Shown here one piece after another: positions 8,917-17,607 of a stretch of DNA of 64,000 bases. The position numbers and the translations under genes were made by a program. The notes below the pieces were generated by a model. That model was not told where the DNA came from. It did no database searches and saw only the letters and a list, made by a program, of their open reading frames with translations. Numbering within the stretch: the first letter of the stretch is position 1; every line of letters starts with the position of its first letter. Where the stretch lies: positions 1 through 64,000 of the forward strand of contig NZ_VEFR01000004.1 of assembly GCF_007679035.1 (NCBI RefSeq), written 5' to 3'. The stretch is from Agrococcus jejuensis. Its GTDB lineage: Bacteria > Actinomycetota > Actinomycetes > Actinomycetales > Microbacteriaceae.

Positions 8917-9923
8917 GATGCATCCTTCCCGTCGGCCGCGGCCGACTGCTGTGCCGGGAGTCCCCAGCGTGGGTTCGCGCGCCGGTGCAGGCGCGGGGTC
9001 ACGAGACGGTGGGCGGGCTCGCCGTGCAGCAGCTCGAGCACGGCTGCCGCGACGGCGCCCAGGTTCTGATCGATGCTCGAGAAGCCGAGCCCTGCGGCGA
9101 CGCCCGTGTCGTCGAAGCCGACGACGGGCACGGATGCGTCGGCCCGCGAGAGGGCGCCGATCGCGCCGAGCGCGAGGGTGTCGGAGGCGCACACGATGCT
9201 CGTGGCGCCCGCGGCGAGCAGCTCGGCGGCAGCAGCCTGCGCCTGCGCGGGGTCGTCCTCGACCGCGCGGTCGAGGTCCGCCGGCAGCCCGGCGTCGGCC
9301 ATCGCGTCGCGCCAGCCGCCGCGGCGCTCGTCGCCCGCGCCCGACCCGTCGGGCCAGCCGAGGAAGGCGACGCGCTCGCCCGTGGCGAGGCACGCGTCGG
9401 TCGCCTCGCGCGTGCCCGCGCGGCCGTCGACGTCGACCCACGAGTGCGGGGCGGACCCGTCGTCCCAGGGGCGGCCGAACGCGACGAACGGGATGCCCGC
9501 CTCGGCGAGCGCGTCGATGCGGCGGTCGCGGTGGTCGGTCGAGGTGAGCACGAACGCGTCGGCGAGGCTGCGCTGCGACAGCGAGCGGATCTGGGCGACC
9601 TCGGCGTCGGCGTCGTCGGCCGTGAACACGAGCACGTGCCGATCGAGGCCGGCGGCCTGCTCGGTGACGGCGTGCAGGAAGCGGTCGAGCAGCACGCCGT
9701 GGATGCCGTCGTCGTGCCGCTCGAGGCGGATGCCGATCGTGCGGGCCGACGAGGTGCGCAGGCGACGGGCGTGCAGGTTGGGGGCGTAGCCGAGCTCGTC
9801 GACGGCGGCCATGACGCGCTGGAGCGTCGCGGGGTGCACGATGCGCGGGGTGTTGATGGCGTTCGACACGGTCTGACGCGAGACGCCGGCCTTCGCGGCC
9901 ACGTCGGCGAGCGTCGCGCTCAT
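8913..9923 (-). CDS. LacI-family transcriptional regulator
   Basis: 336 residues. The N-terminal helix-turn-helix reads LADVAAKAGVSRQTVSNAIN (about 4-23) and the hinge is near residues 48-60. A periplasmic-binding-protein-like sensor domain follows. It is the first gene of the minus-strand sugar importer operon, overlapping the binding-protein gene by 4 bases, and is divergent from the glucosidase gene at 10051. It probably represses both units through sites in the 127-base gap and is released by the imported sugar. The ATG at 9923 is chosen because the family HTH starts 3-4 residues after it. Confidence 0.9.
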   Translation of the reverse strand: MSATLADVAAKAGVSRQTVSNAINTPRIVHPATLQRVMAAVDELGYAPNLHARRLRTSSARTIGIRLERHDDGIHGVLLDRFLHAVTEQAAGLDRHVLVFTADDADAEVAQIRSLSQRSLADAFVLTSTDHRDRRIDALAEAGIPFVAFGRPWDDGSAPHSWVDVDGRAGTREATDACLATGERVAFLGWPDGSGAGDERRGGWRDAMADAGLPADLDRAVEDDPAQAQAAAAELLAAGATSIVCASDTLALGAIGALSRADASVPVVGFDDTGVAAGLGFSSIDQNLGAVAAAVLELLHGEPAHRLVTPRLHRRANPRWGLPAQQSAAADGKDAS

Positions 9924-9986
9924 GCCGCACCTCCTCGTGCCTCGCTCCCGAGCCGACCTGGCTCGAGTTCGATCGATCCATTTGAT

Positions 9987-10000
9987 CGTTCCAACGAACG
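9987..10000. promoter_or_regulatory. Candidate LacI-family operator
   Basis: CGTTC-N4-GAACG, an inverted repeat in the gap between the LacI gene and the glucosidase gene, overlapping a region that must hold both promoters (a TAGCGT element follows at 10001-10006). Its symmetry and position fit an operator for the adjacent regulator, although LacI sites usually have a central CG. Confidence 0.45.
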
Positions 10001-10050
10001 TAGCGTACGGTGGCGGAGCACGCCAGCCCCACCAACTCCGGAGGTCGACG

Positions 10051-11931
10051 GTGACCGACAGCGCGCACGGCAGGCAGCCGCTGCTGCACGAGGAGCTCGT
10101 CGTGCTCCACGCCCCGACGCAGGTCTGGTCGTCGCCGACCGGCGACGTGGGCGGCATGCCCATCCACGGCGTCTTCCACGCCGACGCGCGCGTGATCGAC
10201 GAGCTGCGCGTCGAGGTCGGCGGCGAGGTGCCCGAGCCGATCGGTGCCTCGTCGACCGCCTCCGAGGCGCGCTTCGTCGCCGTGGCGAGGAACGTCGACG
10301 ACCGCACGCCCGACCCTCGCGTGCGCGTGGAGCGGCGCCGCGTCGTCGGCGCCGGCACGGTCGTCGAGCACGTCGCGATCGTCAACGCGCTCGACGACGC
10401 GGTCGACACGACCGTGACCTACGTCGTCGGGCTCGACGCGAGCGACCTGCAGTCGGTGAAGTCGGGCGTGCCCACGGGCGTCGAGCCGACGATCGTCGAG
10501 CGGTCGGGTGCCGTCGTCGCGACCCACGCCTCCCGCTCGCTCGAGCTCGACGCCTCGGGCGCCGACGTCGCGGTGCTCGGTCGTCGCGTCGCCCTGACGT
10601 GGCCCGTGCACGTGCCGGCGCACGGACGCGCCGAGGTGGCGCTGCGCCTGCGCGTCTCGGACGACGGCCAGGTCGTCGCACCCTACGGCGGCGATGCCGT
10701 GCTGCGCCGCGTGCCCGCGACGGGCGACGCCCGCATCGACCGGTGGGCCGACCTCGCGCTCGCCGACCTCGACGCGCTCGTCATGACGCGTCCCGGATAC
10801 GGCGACGAGCCGTTCCTCGCCGCGGGTGCGCCCTGGTTCCTCACGCTCTTCGGCCGCGACACCCTGATCGCCGCGCGACTGCTGCTGCCGGTGGACGCGG
10901 GCCTCGCGCTCGGCACGCTGCGCACGCTCGCACGCCTGCAGGGCGCCGCGGTCGATCCGGGCTCGGCCGAGCAGCCCGGCAAGATCCTGCACGAGATCCG
11001 CGACGGCGTGTTCACGATGCCCGGCGAGGGCATCGCGCTGCCGCCCGTCTACTACGGCACGGTCGACGCGACGCCGCTGTGGGTCGTGCTGCTGGGCCGC
11101 GCGCTCGCCGCCGGCGCCGTCGGCCTCGCGGACGTGCGCGAGCTGCGCAGCACGCTCGAGGGTGCGCTCGCCTGGATGCGCGACTTCGGCGACCCGACGG
11201 GCACGGGCTTCCTGCACTACCGCGACGAGCTCGGCACGGGACTCGCGAACCAGGGCTGGAAGGACTCGGGCGACTCGATCCGCTTCCACGACGGCTCCAT
11301 CGCCGAGGGGCCCATCGCGCTGGCCGAGGTGCAGGCGCAGGCCTACGAGGCCGCCATCGTGGGGGCCGAGCTGCTCGATGCGCTCGACGGCGACGGCGCC
11401 GGGGATGCCTGGCGCGTCTGGGCTGCGGACATGGCGGTGCGCTTCCGCGATCGGTTCTGGGTCGAGCGCGACGGGCGCCGCTTCCTGGCGATCGCGCTCG
11501 ACGGCGCCGGGCGGCCGGTCGACTCCCGCACGTCGAACATGGGGCAGTGCATCGGCACGGGCATCCTGTCGGCCGACGAGGAGGCGCTGCTCGCGGCGCA
11601 GCTCGTGGCCGACGACCTGGCCTCGCGATGGGGCCTGCGCACGATGGCGACCGACGAGGGCGGCTTCTGGCCGCTGTCGTACCACTGCGGGTCGGTGTGG
11701 CCGCACGACACGGGCGTGGTCGTCGAGGGGATGCTGCGGGCCGGGCTCCGGGCGGAGGCCGCTGCGCTGTCCGCGCGCCTGCTCGATGCGGCCGAGGCGT
11801 TCTCGTGGCGCATGCCCGAGCTCTTCTCGGGCGACGACCTGCCCTCGCCGATCGCCTATCCGGCATCCTGCCGCCCGCAGGCGTGGAGCGCGGCGGCGGT
11901 CGTGGCGGTGGCGCAGGCGCTCGGCTCGTAG
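10051..11931 (+). CDS. Glycogen-debranching-type glucosidase (GDE_N/GDE_C)
   Basis: 626 residues, cytoplasmic with no signal peptide. The N-terminal ~200 residues form the beta-rich GDE_N domain (LHEELVVLHAPTQVWSSPTG, then HGVFHADAR). The C-terminal part is an (alpha/alpha)6 amylo-alpha-1,6-glucosidase-like domain with LFGRDTLIAARLLLP, GWKDSGDSIRFHDG and a late CRPQAWSAAA motif. Such enzymes hydrolyse alpha-1,6 or other alpha-glucosidic bonds in oligosaccharides. The GTG start at 10051 follows GGAGGTCGAC. It is divergent from the LacI/importer operon, which suggests it processes the imported sugar. Confidence 0.85.
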   Translation: MTDSAHGRQPLLHEELVVLHAPTQVWSSPTGDVGGMPIHGVFHADARVIDELRVEVGGEVPEPIGASSTASEARFVAVARNVDDRTPDPRVRVERRRVVGAGTVVEHVAIVNALDDAVDTTVTYVVGLDASDLQSVKSGVPTGVEPTIVERSGAVVATHASRSLELDASGADVAVLGRRVALTWPVHVPAHGRAEVALRLRVSDDGQVVAPYGGDAVLRRVPATGDARIDRWADLALADLDALVMTRPGYGDEPFLAAGAPWFLTLFGRDTLIAARLLLPVDAGLALGTLRTLARLQGAAVDPGSAEQPGKILHEIRDGVFTMPGEGIALPPVYYGTVDATPLWVVLLGRALAAGAVGLADVRELRSTLEGALAWMRDFGDPTGTGFLHYRDELGTGLANQGWKDSGDSIRFHDGSIAEGPIALAEVQAQAYEAAIVGAELLDALDGDGAGDAWRVWAADMAVRFRDRFWVERDGRRFLAIALDGAGRPVDSRTSNMGQCIGTGILSADEEALLAAQLVADDLASRWGLRTMATDEGGFWPLSYHCGSVWPHDTGVVVEGMLRAGLRAEAAALSARLLDAAEAFSWRMPELFSGDDLPSPIAYPASCRPQAWSAAAVVAVAQALGS

Positions 11932-11946
11932 CGACGGGACAGTCCA

Positions 11947-11960
11947 CCACCGGCCGGTGG
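11947..11960. terminator. Palindrome between convergent genes
   Basis: CCACCGGCCGGTGG, a perfect 14-base palindrome in the 46-base gap between the glucosidase and PhzF-like genes. It could act in both directions but has no proper loop. Confidence 0.35.
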
Positions 11961-11977
11961 GGAGCCGCCCCGTGGGC

Positions 11978-12814
11978 TCAGACCTCGATCGTGCCCTCGA
12001 TCGCCACCGTGCACGCGCCGCCGACCCACACGGCGCCCTCGGCGTCCGTCGCGATGGCGATCTCGCCCGCCCGCTGCAGCCTGGCGCCCTGCGAGACCGT
12101 GTACGGAGCCGTCGCGATGCCCGAGCCCGTGAGCCACTGCGCGGCGCTCGCGTTCATCGAGCCGCAGACCGGATCCTCCGCGACGCCGATCGCGGGCGCG
12201 AACGCGCGCAGCTCGAACGCGTGCGGCGACCCCGGTGAATACGCGCCGATCGCGCCCACCATGGCGTCGGGGATGCGCGACAGGTCGGGCTCGAGCGCCA
12301 GCACCTCGTCGGCCGACGCGAGCCGAACGATGCACCAGCCGGGTCCGTTGTCGATCCACTGGTGGTCGACGATCGCGGCGCGCTCGATGCCGAACGCGGC
12401 GGCGATCGCATCCACCTCGTCCTCGTCGATCGCACCCGACCGCACGGTCGGCGGCGCCTCGAACGACAGGATGCCGCCCGACCTGCGGATGCGCACGAGG
12501 CCGGCGCCGCACTCCTGCACGACGTCGTCGCCAGCGGGCTCGCCACCGGCGCGCAGCCACGCGGCGGCCGAGCCGAGCGTCGGATGGCCCGCGAACGGCA
12601 GCTCGCCGCCCGGCGTGAAGATGCGGAGGCGGTAGTCGGCACCGGCTCGCGTCGGCGGCAGCACGAACGTCGTCTCCGACAGGTTCGTCCATCGCGCGAT
12701 GCGCAGCATGTCGTCGTCGCCGATGCCGTCGGCGTCGAGCACGACGGCGACGGGATTGCCGAGGAACGGCGTCGACGAGAACACGTCGACCTGGGCGAAG
12801 CGATGCTGCGGCAT
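11978..12814 (-). CDS. PhzF-family isomerase/epimerase-like protein
   Basis: 278 residues with the duplicated diaminopimelate-epimerase-like fold of the PhzF family. Typical landmarks are FVDVF-like QVDVFSSTPFLGNPVAVVL at the N-terminus, PFAGHPTLGSA near 73-83 and EDPVCGSMNASAA in the second half. Members catalyse isomerisations (PhzF in phenazine synthesis), but most bacterial homologues have unknown substrates. No phenazine genes are nearby. The ATG at 12814 has a TACGCT element 6 bases upstream, indicating a leaderless transcript. An in-frame upstream extension to 12970 crosses a hairpin and repeat and is rejected. Confidence 0.88.
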   Translation of the reverse strand: MPQHRFAQVDVFSSTPFLGNPVAVVLDADGIGDDDMLRIARWTNLSETTFVLPPTRAGADYRLRIFTPGGELPFAGHPTLGSAAAWLRAGGEPAGDDVVQECGAGLVRIRRSGGILSFEAPPTVRSGAIDEDEVDAIAAAFGIERAAIVDHQWIDNGPGWCIVRLASADEVLALEPDLSRIPDAMVGAIGAYSPGSPHAFELRAFAPAIGVAEDPVCGSMNASAAQWLTGSGIATAPYTVSQGARLQRAGEIAIATDAEGAVWVGGACTVAIEGTIEV

Positions 12815-12820
12815 CCGGCC

Positions 12821-12826
12821 AGCGTA
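12821..12826 (-). promoter_or_regulatory. Leaderless -10 element of the PhzF-like gene
   Basis: Minus-strand TACGCT with 6 bases between it and the ATG at 12814. Confidence 0.55.
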
Positions 12827-12877
12827 GGTGGCCGCGGGCGGTCCGCGGCCGTGACGCTGGCACGAGGTGACGCTGAG

Positions 12878-12916
12878 CACCCTTCGAGGCTCGCTGCGCT
12901 CGCCCCTCGGGGAGCG
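12878..12916. repeat. Short CCTTCGAGG...GCTCGCTGCGCTCG intergenic repeat
   Basis: Contains CCTTCGAGGCTCGCTGCGCT followed by CGCCCCTCGGGGAGCG. The same CCTTCGAG and GCTCGCTGCGCTCG words recur inside the larger element at 16231-16430. It is not coding and contains small inverted repeats. Confidence 0.5.
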
Positions 12917-12958
12917 GGTGGGAGGGCCCCACGGGGGAGTGCGGGTCTCAGGAGACGA

Positions 12959-12992
12959 CGAGGGCCGCACCCCGAACGGGATGCGGCCCTCG
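12959..12992 (-). terminator. Hairpin terminator of the BCCT gene
   Basis: CGAGGGCCGCA (12959-12969) pairs with TGCGGCCCTCG (12982-12992) around a short partly self-complementary loop. It lies 15 bases past the stop of the minus-strand BCCT gene. Confidence 0.7.
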
Positions 12993-13006
12993 TCGAGCGG
13001 ACGGCC

Positions 13007-14950
13007 TCAGGCCTTCGCGTCGTCCTTCGCGTCGTCGGACGCGCCGTCCGTCGCCTCGAGGTCGACGGCCGCCTGCGACGCCGCGAACTCGGGGGTGTCG
13101 AACACCTCGCCCGCGATGGGGTCCTGGAGCAGTCGGTCCTCGTCGAGCGACGCGACGCCGTCGGCGTCGAGGTCGACGGCCTCCGACGGCACGGAGTGCA
13201 GCGCGATGAGCACCTCGCCCGAGTCGGTGGCCGACGGCGACGGCTGCGAGTGCCCGAGCCCCGCGAACGTCGACGACACCTCGCGGCGGCGACCGAACAG
13301 GCCGCGGCGCCCGCTGCCGGCAGCCGCGGCGGCCTCCGCCATGGCCTCGGGCGTCATCTCCGTCGCCGAGGCGACGCGAGCGCGCACGTAGCGCGGCGTC
13401 GAGGCGACCTCGAAGTGGAACGCCCGCAGCAGCGAGACGCACGCGAGCACCATGATGATCGAGAACGGCACGGCCGTCGCGATCGATGCGGTCTGCAACG
13501 CGGTGAGCGCCTCCGAGCCGCCGACGACGAGCAGCACGCCAGCGGCGGTCGCGGCGATCGCGACCCACAGCAGGCGCGTGAGGCGCGGCGTCACCGTCGC
13601 GCCACCGGTCGCGAGGATGTCCACGACGAGCGCACCCGAGTCGGCCGAGGTCACGAAGAAGAACACGATGATGAGGATCGCGAGCACGCTCGTGACCTCC
13701 GCGAACGGGAACGTCGCGAGCAGGTGGAACAGCGACGTGTTCGTGTCCACGGCGCCGTCGACGAGCATGTCGCCCTCCGTCAGCTGTCGCAGGATCGCCG
13801 AGTCGCCGAAGATCGAGAACCACAGGATGCCGATGATCGTCGGTGCCAGCAGGACGCCGAACACGAACTGCCGGATGGTGCGGCCGCGCGAGATGCGCGC
13901 GATGAACATGCCCACGAACGGGGCCCAGCTCATCCACCAGCCCCAGTAGAAGATCGTCCAGCCGCCGGCCCAGCCGTCGTTCGCGAGCGGCCACGTCTCG
14001 AGCGACAGGCTCGGCAGCGCTGCGATGTACGAGCCCGTGTTGGCGACCATCGACTGCAGGATCACGAGGGTCGGGCCGAGCAGCAGCACGAAGATCGCGA
14101 GCAGCGCCGCGAGCGACATGTTGATGTTCGACAGCCACTTGAGGCCCTTGTCGAGGCCCGAGATCACCGAGAACGCCGCGAGGGCGGAGACGCCGGCGAT
14201 GAGCGCGATCGCGAGCTGCGAGTTCGCCTCGAACCAGCCGAGGAACTCGAAGCCGGCCATGATCTGCTGCACGCCGAGGCCCAGCGACGTCGCGACGCCG
14301 AACATCGTGCCGACGATGGCGACCACGTCGATCGCGTGGCCCATCCAGCCCTCGACGCGCTGGCGGCCGAGCATGGGCTCGAGCAGCCAGCGGATCGACA
14401 GCGGGCGACCGCGACGGAAGGTCATGTAGGCGAGGCCGAGGCCGACGACGACGTAGATCGCCCAGGCGTGCAGGCCCCAGTGGTACAGCGTGAGGTCCAT
14501 CGCGAGGCGGCCGGCGGCATCCGTGCCGCCCTCGACGCCCGCGTTCTCGGGCGGCGTCGTCATGTGCGAGAGCGGCTCGGCGACCGAGTAGAAGACGAGG
14601 CCGATGCCCATGCCCGCCGAGAAGAGCATCGTGAACCACGAGAGCGTCGAGAACTCCGGCTCCTCGTCGTCGCGGCCGAGCCTGATGCTGCCGATGCGCG
14701 ACAGGCCGACGTAGAGCGCGAACAGCACGAAGCCGGTCGCGGCGAGGATGTACCACCAGCCGACGCCGTTCGTGATGGCGGTGTTCAGCACGGTGAAGGC
14801 GTCGCCACCCGTGCTCGAGTAGACGATCGCGAAGATCGTGAGGCCCGCGATGAGGATGATCGCGGGGATGAAGACCGGCTTCGACAGCTGGCGCCACACC
14901 TCCTTGGGCGACCAGTCGAGGGCGAGCTGCGAGACCTGACGATCTGCCAT
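13007..14950 (-). CDS. BCCT-family betaine/choline/carnitine transporter
   Basis: 647 residues with twelve predicted transmembrane segments. The BCCT signature is seen as FYWGWWMSWAPFVGMFIARI followed by SRGRTIRQF, the segment carrying the conserved Trp residues. WGLHAWAIYVVVGL and the Gly-rich MLFSAGMGIGLVFYSVAEP are also typical. It imports compatible solutes with Na+ or H+, protecting against osmotic stress. The last ~110 residues form an acidic, hydrophilic cytoplasmic tail (DSGEVLIALHS, ending DDAKDDAKA), the position of osmosensing tails in BetP. The ATG at 14950 has GGAGGAA 9 bases before it. Confidence 0.93.
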   Translation of the reverse strand: MADRQVSQLALDWSPKEVWRQLSKPVFIPAIILIAGLTIFAIVYSSTGGDAFTVLNTAITNGVGWWYILAATGFVLFALYVGLSRIGSIRLGRDDEEPEFSTLSWFTMLFSAGMGIGLVFYSVAEPLSHMTTPPENAGVEGGTDAAGRLAMDLTLYHWGLHAWAIYVVVGLGLAYMTFRRGRPLSIRWLLEPMLGRQRVEGWMGHAIDVVAIVGTMFGVATSLGLGVQQIMAGFEFLGWFEANSQLAIALIAGVSALAAFSVISGLDKGLKWLSNINMSLAALLAIFVLLLGPTLVILQSMVANTGSYIAALPSLSLETWPLANDGWAGGWTIFYWGWWMSWAPFVGMFIARISRGRTIRQFVFGVLLAPTIIGILWFSIFGDSAILRQLTEGDMLVDGAVDTNTSLFHLLATFPFAEVTSVLAILIIVFFFVTSADSGALVVDILATGGATVTPRLTRLLWVAIAATAAGVLLVVGGSEALTALQTASIATAVPFSIIMVLACVSLLRAFHFEVASTPRYVRARVASATEMTPEAMAEAAAAAGSGRRGLFGRRREVSSTFAGLGHSQPSPSATDSGEVLIALHSVPSEAVDLDADGVASLDEDRLLQDPIAGEVFDTPEFAASQAAVDLEATDGASDDAKDDAKA

Positions 14951-15248
14951 CTGGCGGGTTCCTCCTGCGTGACGATGCATGGCGCGTTCCGGGACGTCTG
15001 GGCGCGCCGAACGGCACCGGCCCAACGTTCCACGGTACCGAAGCGCCCGCGGCGTCGCAGGTGCGCGCATGGAACCTGCTACGGATCCGCGATGGATGCA
15101 GGACTCCTGCGAGCGCAGCGCGCAGACGCAGGAACGACGAGCGTCGATCGCGGTCGCGCACGGGCTCGGCCGGCAGCGAACGCACCCTGCCGCGGCTGCC
15201 GCATCCGCGGAAGGATGGGTGCCGACGATTCGACACGAGGAGCGAGCG
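14951..15248. other. Divergent promoter region, BCCT / oxidoreductase
   Basis: About 300 bases between divergent genes. It contains the ribosome binding sites of both genes. I see no convincing gene, strong -35/-10 pair, large repeat or operator in it. The region is somewhat less biased in base composition than the genes around it. Confidence 0.5.
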
Positions 15249-16193
15249 ATGGCGCAGCAAGTCCAGTACACCGAGTTCGGCGAGCCCGAGGTCCTGCACC
15301 TCGTCGACGTGCCCCAGCCGACCGCGGGCGACGGCGAGGTCGTCGTGGCGGTGCGCGCCGCGGGCGTGAACCCGCTCGACTCGAAGCTGCGCTCGGGTGC
15401 GCGGGCGTCGGGCGAGATCACGACGCCGCGCGTGCCCGGCGGGGATGCCGCCGGCGAGATCGTGGAGGTGGGAGGCGGCGTCGAGGACTGGGCCGTCGGC
15501 GATCGCGTGGTGGTGCAGAACGCGAAGGGCGCGTACGCCACCCACACCGTCGCGACCCCGCAGCAGCTGCACGCGCTGCCCGACGCCGTCACGTTCGAGC
15601 AGGGCGCGGCGATGGGCATCCCCGCCTCGACGGCCTACCAGGGCCTCGTCGAGCTCGAGGTGCGCGCCGGGGAGACGCTGCTGATCCACGCCGGCTCCGG
15701 CGCCGTCGGTCAGGCGGCGATCCAGCTGGGCGTGCTGCAGGGCGCGACGGTGATCGCGACCGGCAGCGAGCCCAACCACGACCGCATCCGCGCGCTCGGC
15801 GCGACGCCCGTGACCTACGGTGCGGGGCTGCTCGACCGCGTGCGCGAGGCGGCGCCCGGCGGCGTCGACGTGATCTACGACTGCGTCGGCACCGAGGACT
15901 CCATGGCCGTCTCGGCGCAGCTCGTGGCCGACCCGCACCGCATCGGCACGATCGTGTGGAGCGACGCTGCCGCTGCGCTCGGGGTGCAGGGATGGATGGG
16001 CGGCAAGCCCGAGCCGCTCTCGGAGCGCACGATCCAGCTGCGCCACGAGGCGTACGAGGTCGTGCTGGGCCGCATGGCGTCGGGCTCGTTCGAGGTCGAG
16101 GTCGCGAAGGCGCTGCCGCTGTCGGAGGCGGCCGAGGCGCAGCGCCTCAACGTGGCGAACGCGGTGCGGGGCAAGATCCTGCTGGTGCCGTAG
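15249..16193 (+). CDS. Zinc-independent MDR quinone oxidoreductase-like protein
   Basis: 314 residues, medium-chain dehydrogenase/reductase of the NADPH:quinone reductase branch. The N-terminal catalytic domain has GVNPLDSKLRSG and VPGGDAAGEI. The nucleotide-binding Rossmann fold has IHAGSGAVGQAAIQLG near residues 148-163. The zinc-binding Cys/His residues of alcohol dehydrogenases are absent, as expected for this branch. It probably reduces quinones or enones with NADPH; the substrate is unknown. The ATG at 15249 follows GAGGAGCGAGCG. It is divergent from the BCCT gene and monocistronic, being followed by a repeat element. Confidence 0.88.
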   Translation: MAQQVQYTEFGEPEVLHLVDVPQPTAGDGEVVVAVRAAGVNPLDSKLRSGARASGEITTPRVPGGDAAGEIVEVGGGVEDWAVGDRVVVQNAKGAYATHTVATPQQLHALPDAVTFEQGAAMGIPASTAYQGLVELEVRAGETLLIHAGSGAVGQAAIQLGVLQGATVIATGSEPNHDRIRALGATPVTYGAGLLDRVREAAPGGVDVIYDCVGTEDSMAVSAQLVADPHRIGTIVWSDAAAALGVQGWMGGKPEPLSERTIQLRHEAYEVVLGRMASGSFEVEVAKALPLSEAAEAQRLNVANAVRGKILLVP

Positions 16194-16230
16194 GGGACCG
16201 CTCGCCGCGGCGATCGGGGCCGCCTCCCAC

Positions 16231-16430
16231 CAGCTGGTCGAGGAGGCCCCGCCCTTCGAGACGGCTGCTCGCTGCGCTCGCGGCCTCCTCAGGAACCGCG
16301 CAGCGAGGAGCCGTCACGAGACCACGTGACGTGCCCGCTCCGCGCGACCGGGCGCGTGCGTGGCCAGGAGCGGCCGTTGCGTGGTCTCGTGACGCGTGCT
16401 CGCTGCGCGAGCGCGCTCCTCGACCAGCTG
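16231..16430. repeat. 200-bp intergenic element with inverted termini (copy 1)
   Basis: Bounded by CAGCTGGTCGAGGAG (16231-16245) and its exact inverse CTCCTCGACCAGCTG (16416-16430). A second perfect pair lies inside: GTCACGAGACCACG (16313-16326) and CGTGGTCTCGTGAC (16380-16393). It has no coding capacity. A related copy lies at 49065-49234, where the last 52 bases differ at one position. It fills most of the 303-base gap between convergent genes; outside it I see nothing. Confidence 0.75.
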
Positions 16431-16496
16431 ATGGGTGATCGTCCCCTTGAGCGCCCTCCGGCGGGCCGCTGAGCGGAGACCACCGAGGCTGACGGC

Positions 16497-17141
16497 TCAG
16501 CCGTCGATCGCCTCGCGGATCGCCTGCGCCAGCATCGACTCGACGACGGTGCCGAGCTGCACGACCGCCTCGTCGTCCATCGACGGGTCGTCCAGGAACG
16601 CCGCGAGCACGATGGCGTCGGTGCGCTGGATCGCGCCGACGAGATCGGCGCGCCGCGCAGGCGTCAGCTCGACGCCGTGGCGCGGCGCGAGCACGGCGAC
16701 GAGCTCGCGCGCGGATGCGGCGACCGCCAGCGCGCGGTCGGCGCGCGCATCCGGCAGCAGCCACTGCCACGCCCGCACGGGCTGGTACGCCGGGATGGTG
16801 CGATGCATGCGCACGTACGTGTCGACGAGCGCGCGCACGTCGGCGGCCAGGCTGCCGTGCGACAGCAGCGCGGAGTCGACGAGCGCGTCGCGCATGCGCA
16901 GCACGTTGCGCTCGTAGAGCGTGCGGATGAGCGCCTCGCGGTCCTCGAAGTAGCGGTAGACCGTGCCGACCGAGACGCGGGCACGCGCGGCGACGTCGGT
17001 CGTGGTGAGCCGCTCGATGCCGCGCTCGCCGATGATGGCGGCCGCCGCGTCGAGCAGACGGTGCGCGGTGTCGGTCGCCTGACCCGGCGTCGGGTCCATG
17101 CGCATGGTGGCGGAGTCGAGCTCGATGGGTCCGGTGTCCAT
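16497..17141 (-). CDS. TetR-family transcriptional regulator
   Basis: 214 residues. The N-terminal helix-turn-helix is recognisable: IIGERGIERLTTTDVAARAR then VSVGTVYRYFEDREALIRTL (about residues 36-75). The C-terminal ligand domain is not assignable to a substrate. ATG 17141 is preceded by GGAGGTCGGC, a good ribosome binding site, and gives an extended N-terminus compared with many TetR proteins. In-frame ATGs at 17105 and 17099 are alternatives. No divergent partner gene is adjacent, so its target is unclear. It may regulate itself. Confidence 0.87.
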   Translation of the reverse strand: MDTGPIELDSATMRMDPTPGQATDTAHRLLDAAAAIIGERGIERLTTTDVAARARVSVGTVYRYFEDREALIRTLYERNVLRMRDALVDSALLSHGSLAADVRALVDTYVRMHRTIPAYQPVRAWQWLLPDARADRALAVAASARELVAVLAPRHGVELTPARRADLVGAIQRTDAIVLAAFLDDPSMDDEAVVQLGTVVESMLAQAIREAIDG

Positions 17142-17249
17142 GCCGACCTCCTGCGTCCGTGCGGTACGCGAGCATAACCGGCCAGAAGGCTCGATGGTCG
17201 AAGGAACCTCACTGGATCGATCGAGGATCCGGATGGTCGTCCGGCCCCG

Positions 17250-17297
17250 TGATCCCGCTGGATTCCTGCCGTCGACGGTCGACGCTTCGCGGGATCA
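17250..17297 (-). terminator. Inverted repeat downstream of the 68-residue gene
   Basis: TGATCCCGC (17250-17258) pairs with GCGGGATCA (17289-17297), with a 30-base loop. It lies just beyond the 3' end of the small minus-strand gene at 17311. Confidence 0.4.
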
Positions 17298-17310
17298 GGA
17301 GGCGTCTGGC

Positions 17311-17517
17311 TCAGTCGCCGTCGACCCCGCCGTCGACCCCGCCCGCGTCGCCGGCCTCGGCGCTCGTCGGCTCCGGTGCGTCGGCCGCGAGCCACTCGGC
17401 ATCCGCCGCGCCGCCGTCGCCGAGCCCCGCGCTCGCGAGCGCGCGCTCGATCGCGTCCGCGAGCGGATCCTCGCCCGGCTCCGATGGCGTGCCGAACGGC
17501 AGTGCTTCCTGGCCCAT
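17311..17517 (-). CDS. Small acidic Ala/Gly-rich hypothetical protein
   Basis: 68 residues, MGQEALPFGTPSEPGEDPLADA at the start, then an acidic low-complexity tail ending in VDGGVDGD. There is no membrane segment or recognisable domain. The segment DPLADAIERALASAGL is a plausible amphipathic helix. The start ATG has GGAGG only one base upstream, so translation initiation is uncertain. It sits alone on the minus strand between a TetR gene and a divergent transporter. It could be a real small protein or a chance reading frame. Confidence 0.4.
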   Translation of the reverse strand: MGQEALPFGTPSEPGEDPLADAIERALASAGLGDGGAADAEWLAADAPEPTSAEAGDAGGVDGGVDGD

Positions 17518-17607
17518 GCCTCCACGGTACGCGGGCCGGACGCTCGCATGCCAGTGGTGGCAGGATCGAAGGGCATCGGTTCCGCAGACGAGACGGAGCG
17601 TCCGCTC

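Noticed and set aside
7684..11706. A 1340-residue minus-strand protein
   Set aside because: Only its last 410 residues match a family. The rest is the GC-rich shadow of the glucosidase and LacI genes in another frame.
11978..12814. Phenazine biosynthesis
   Set aside because: The PhzF-like protein is isolated; no other phz genes are present and the family is functionally broad.
12362..16438. A 1358-residue plus-strand protein
   Set aside because: It is antisense to PhzF and BCCT genes with Arg/Asp/His-rich low-complexity composition typical of shadow frames in GC-rich DNA.
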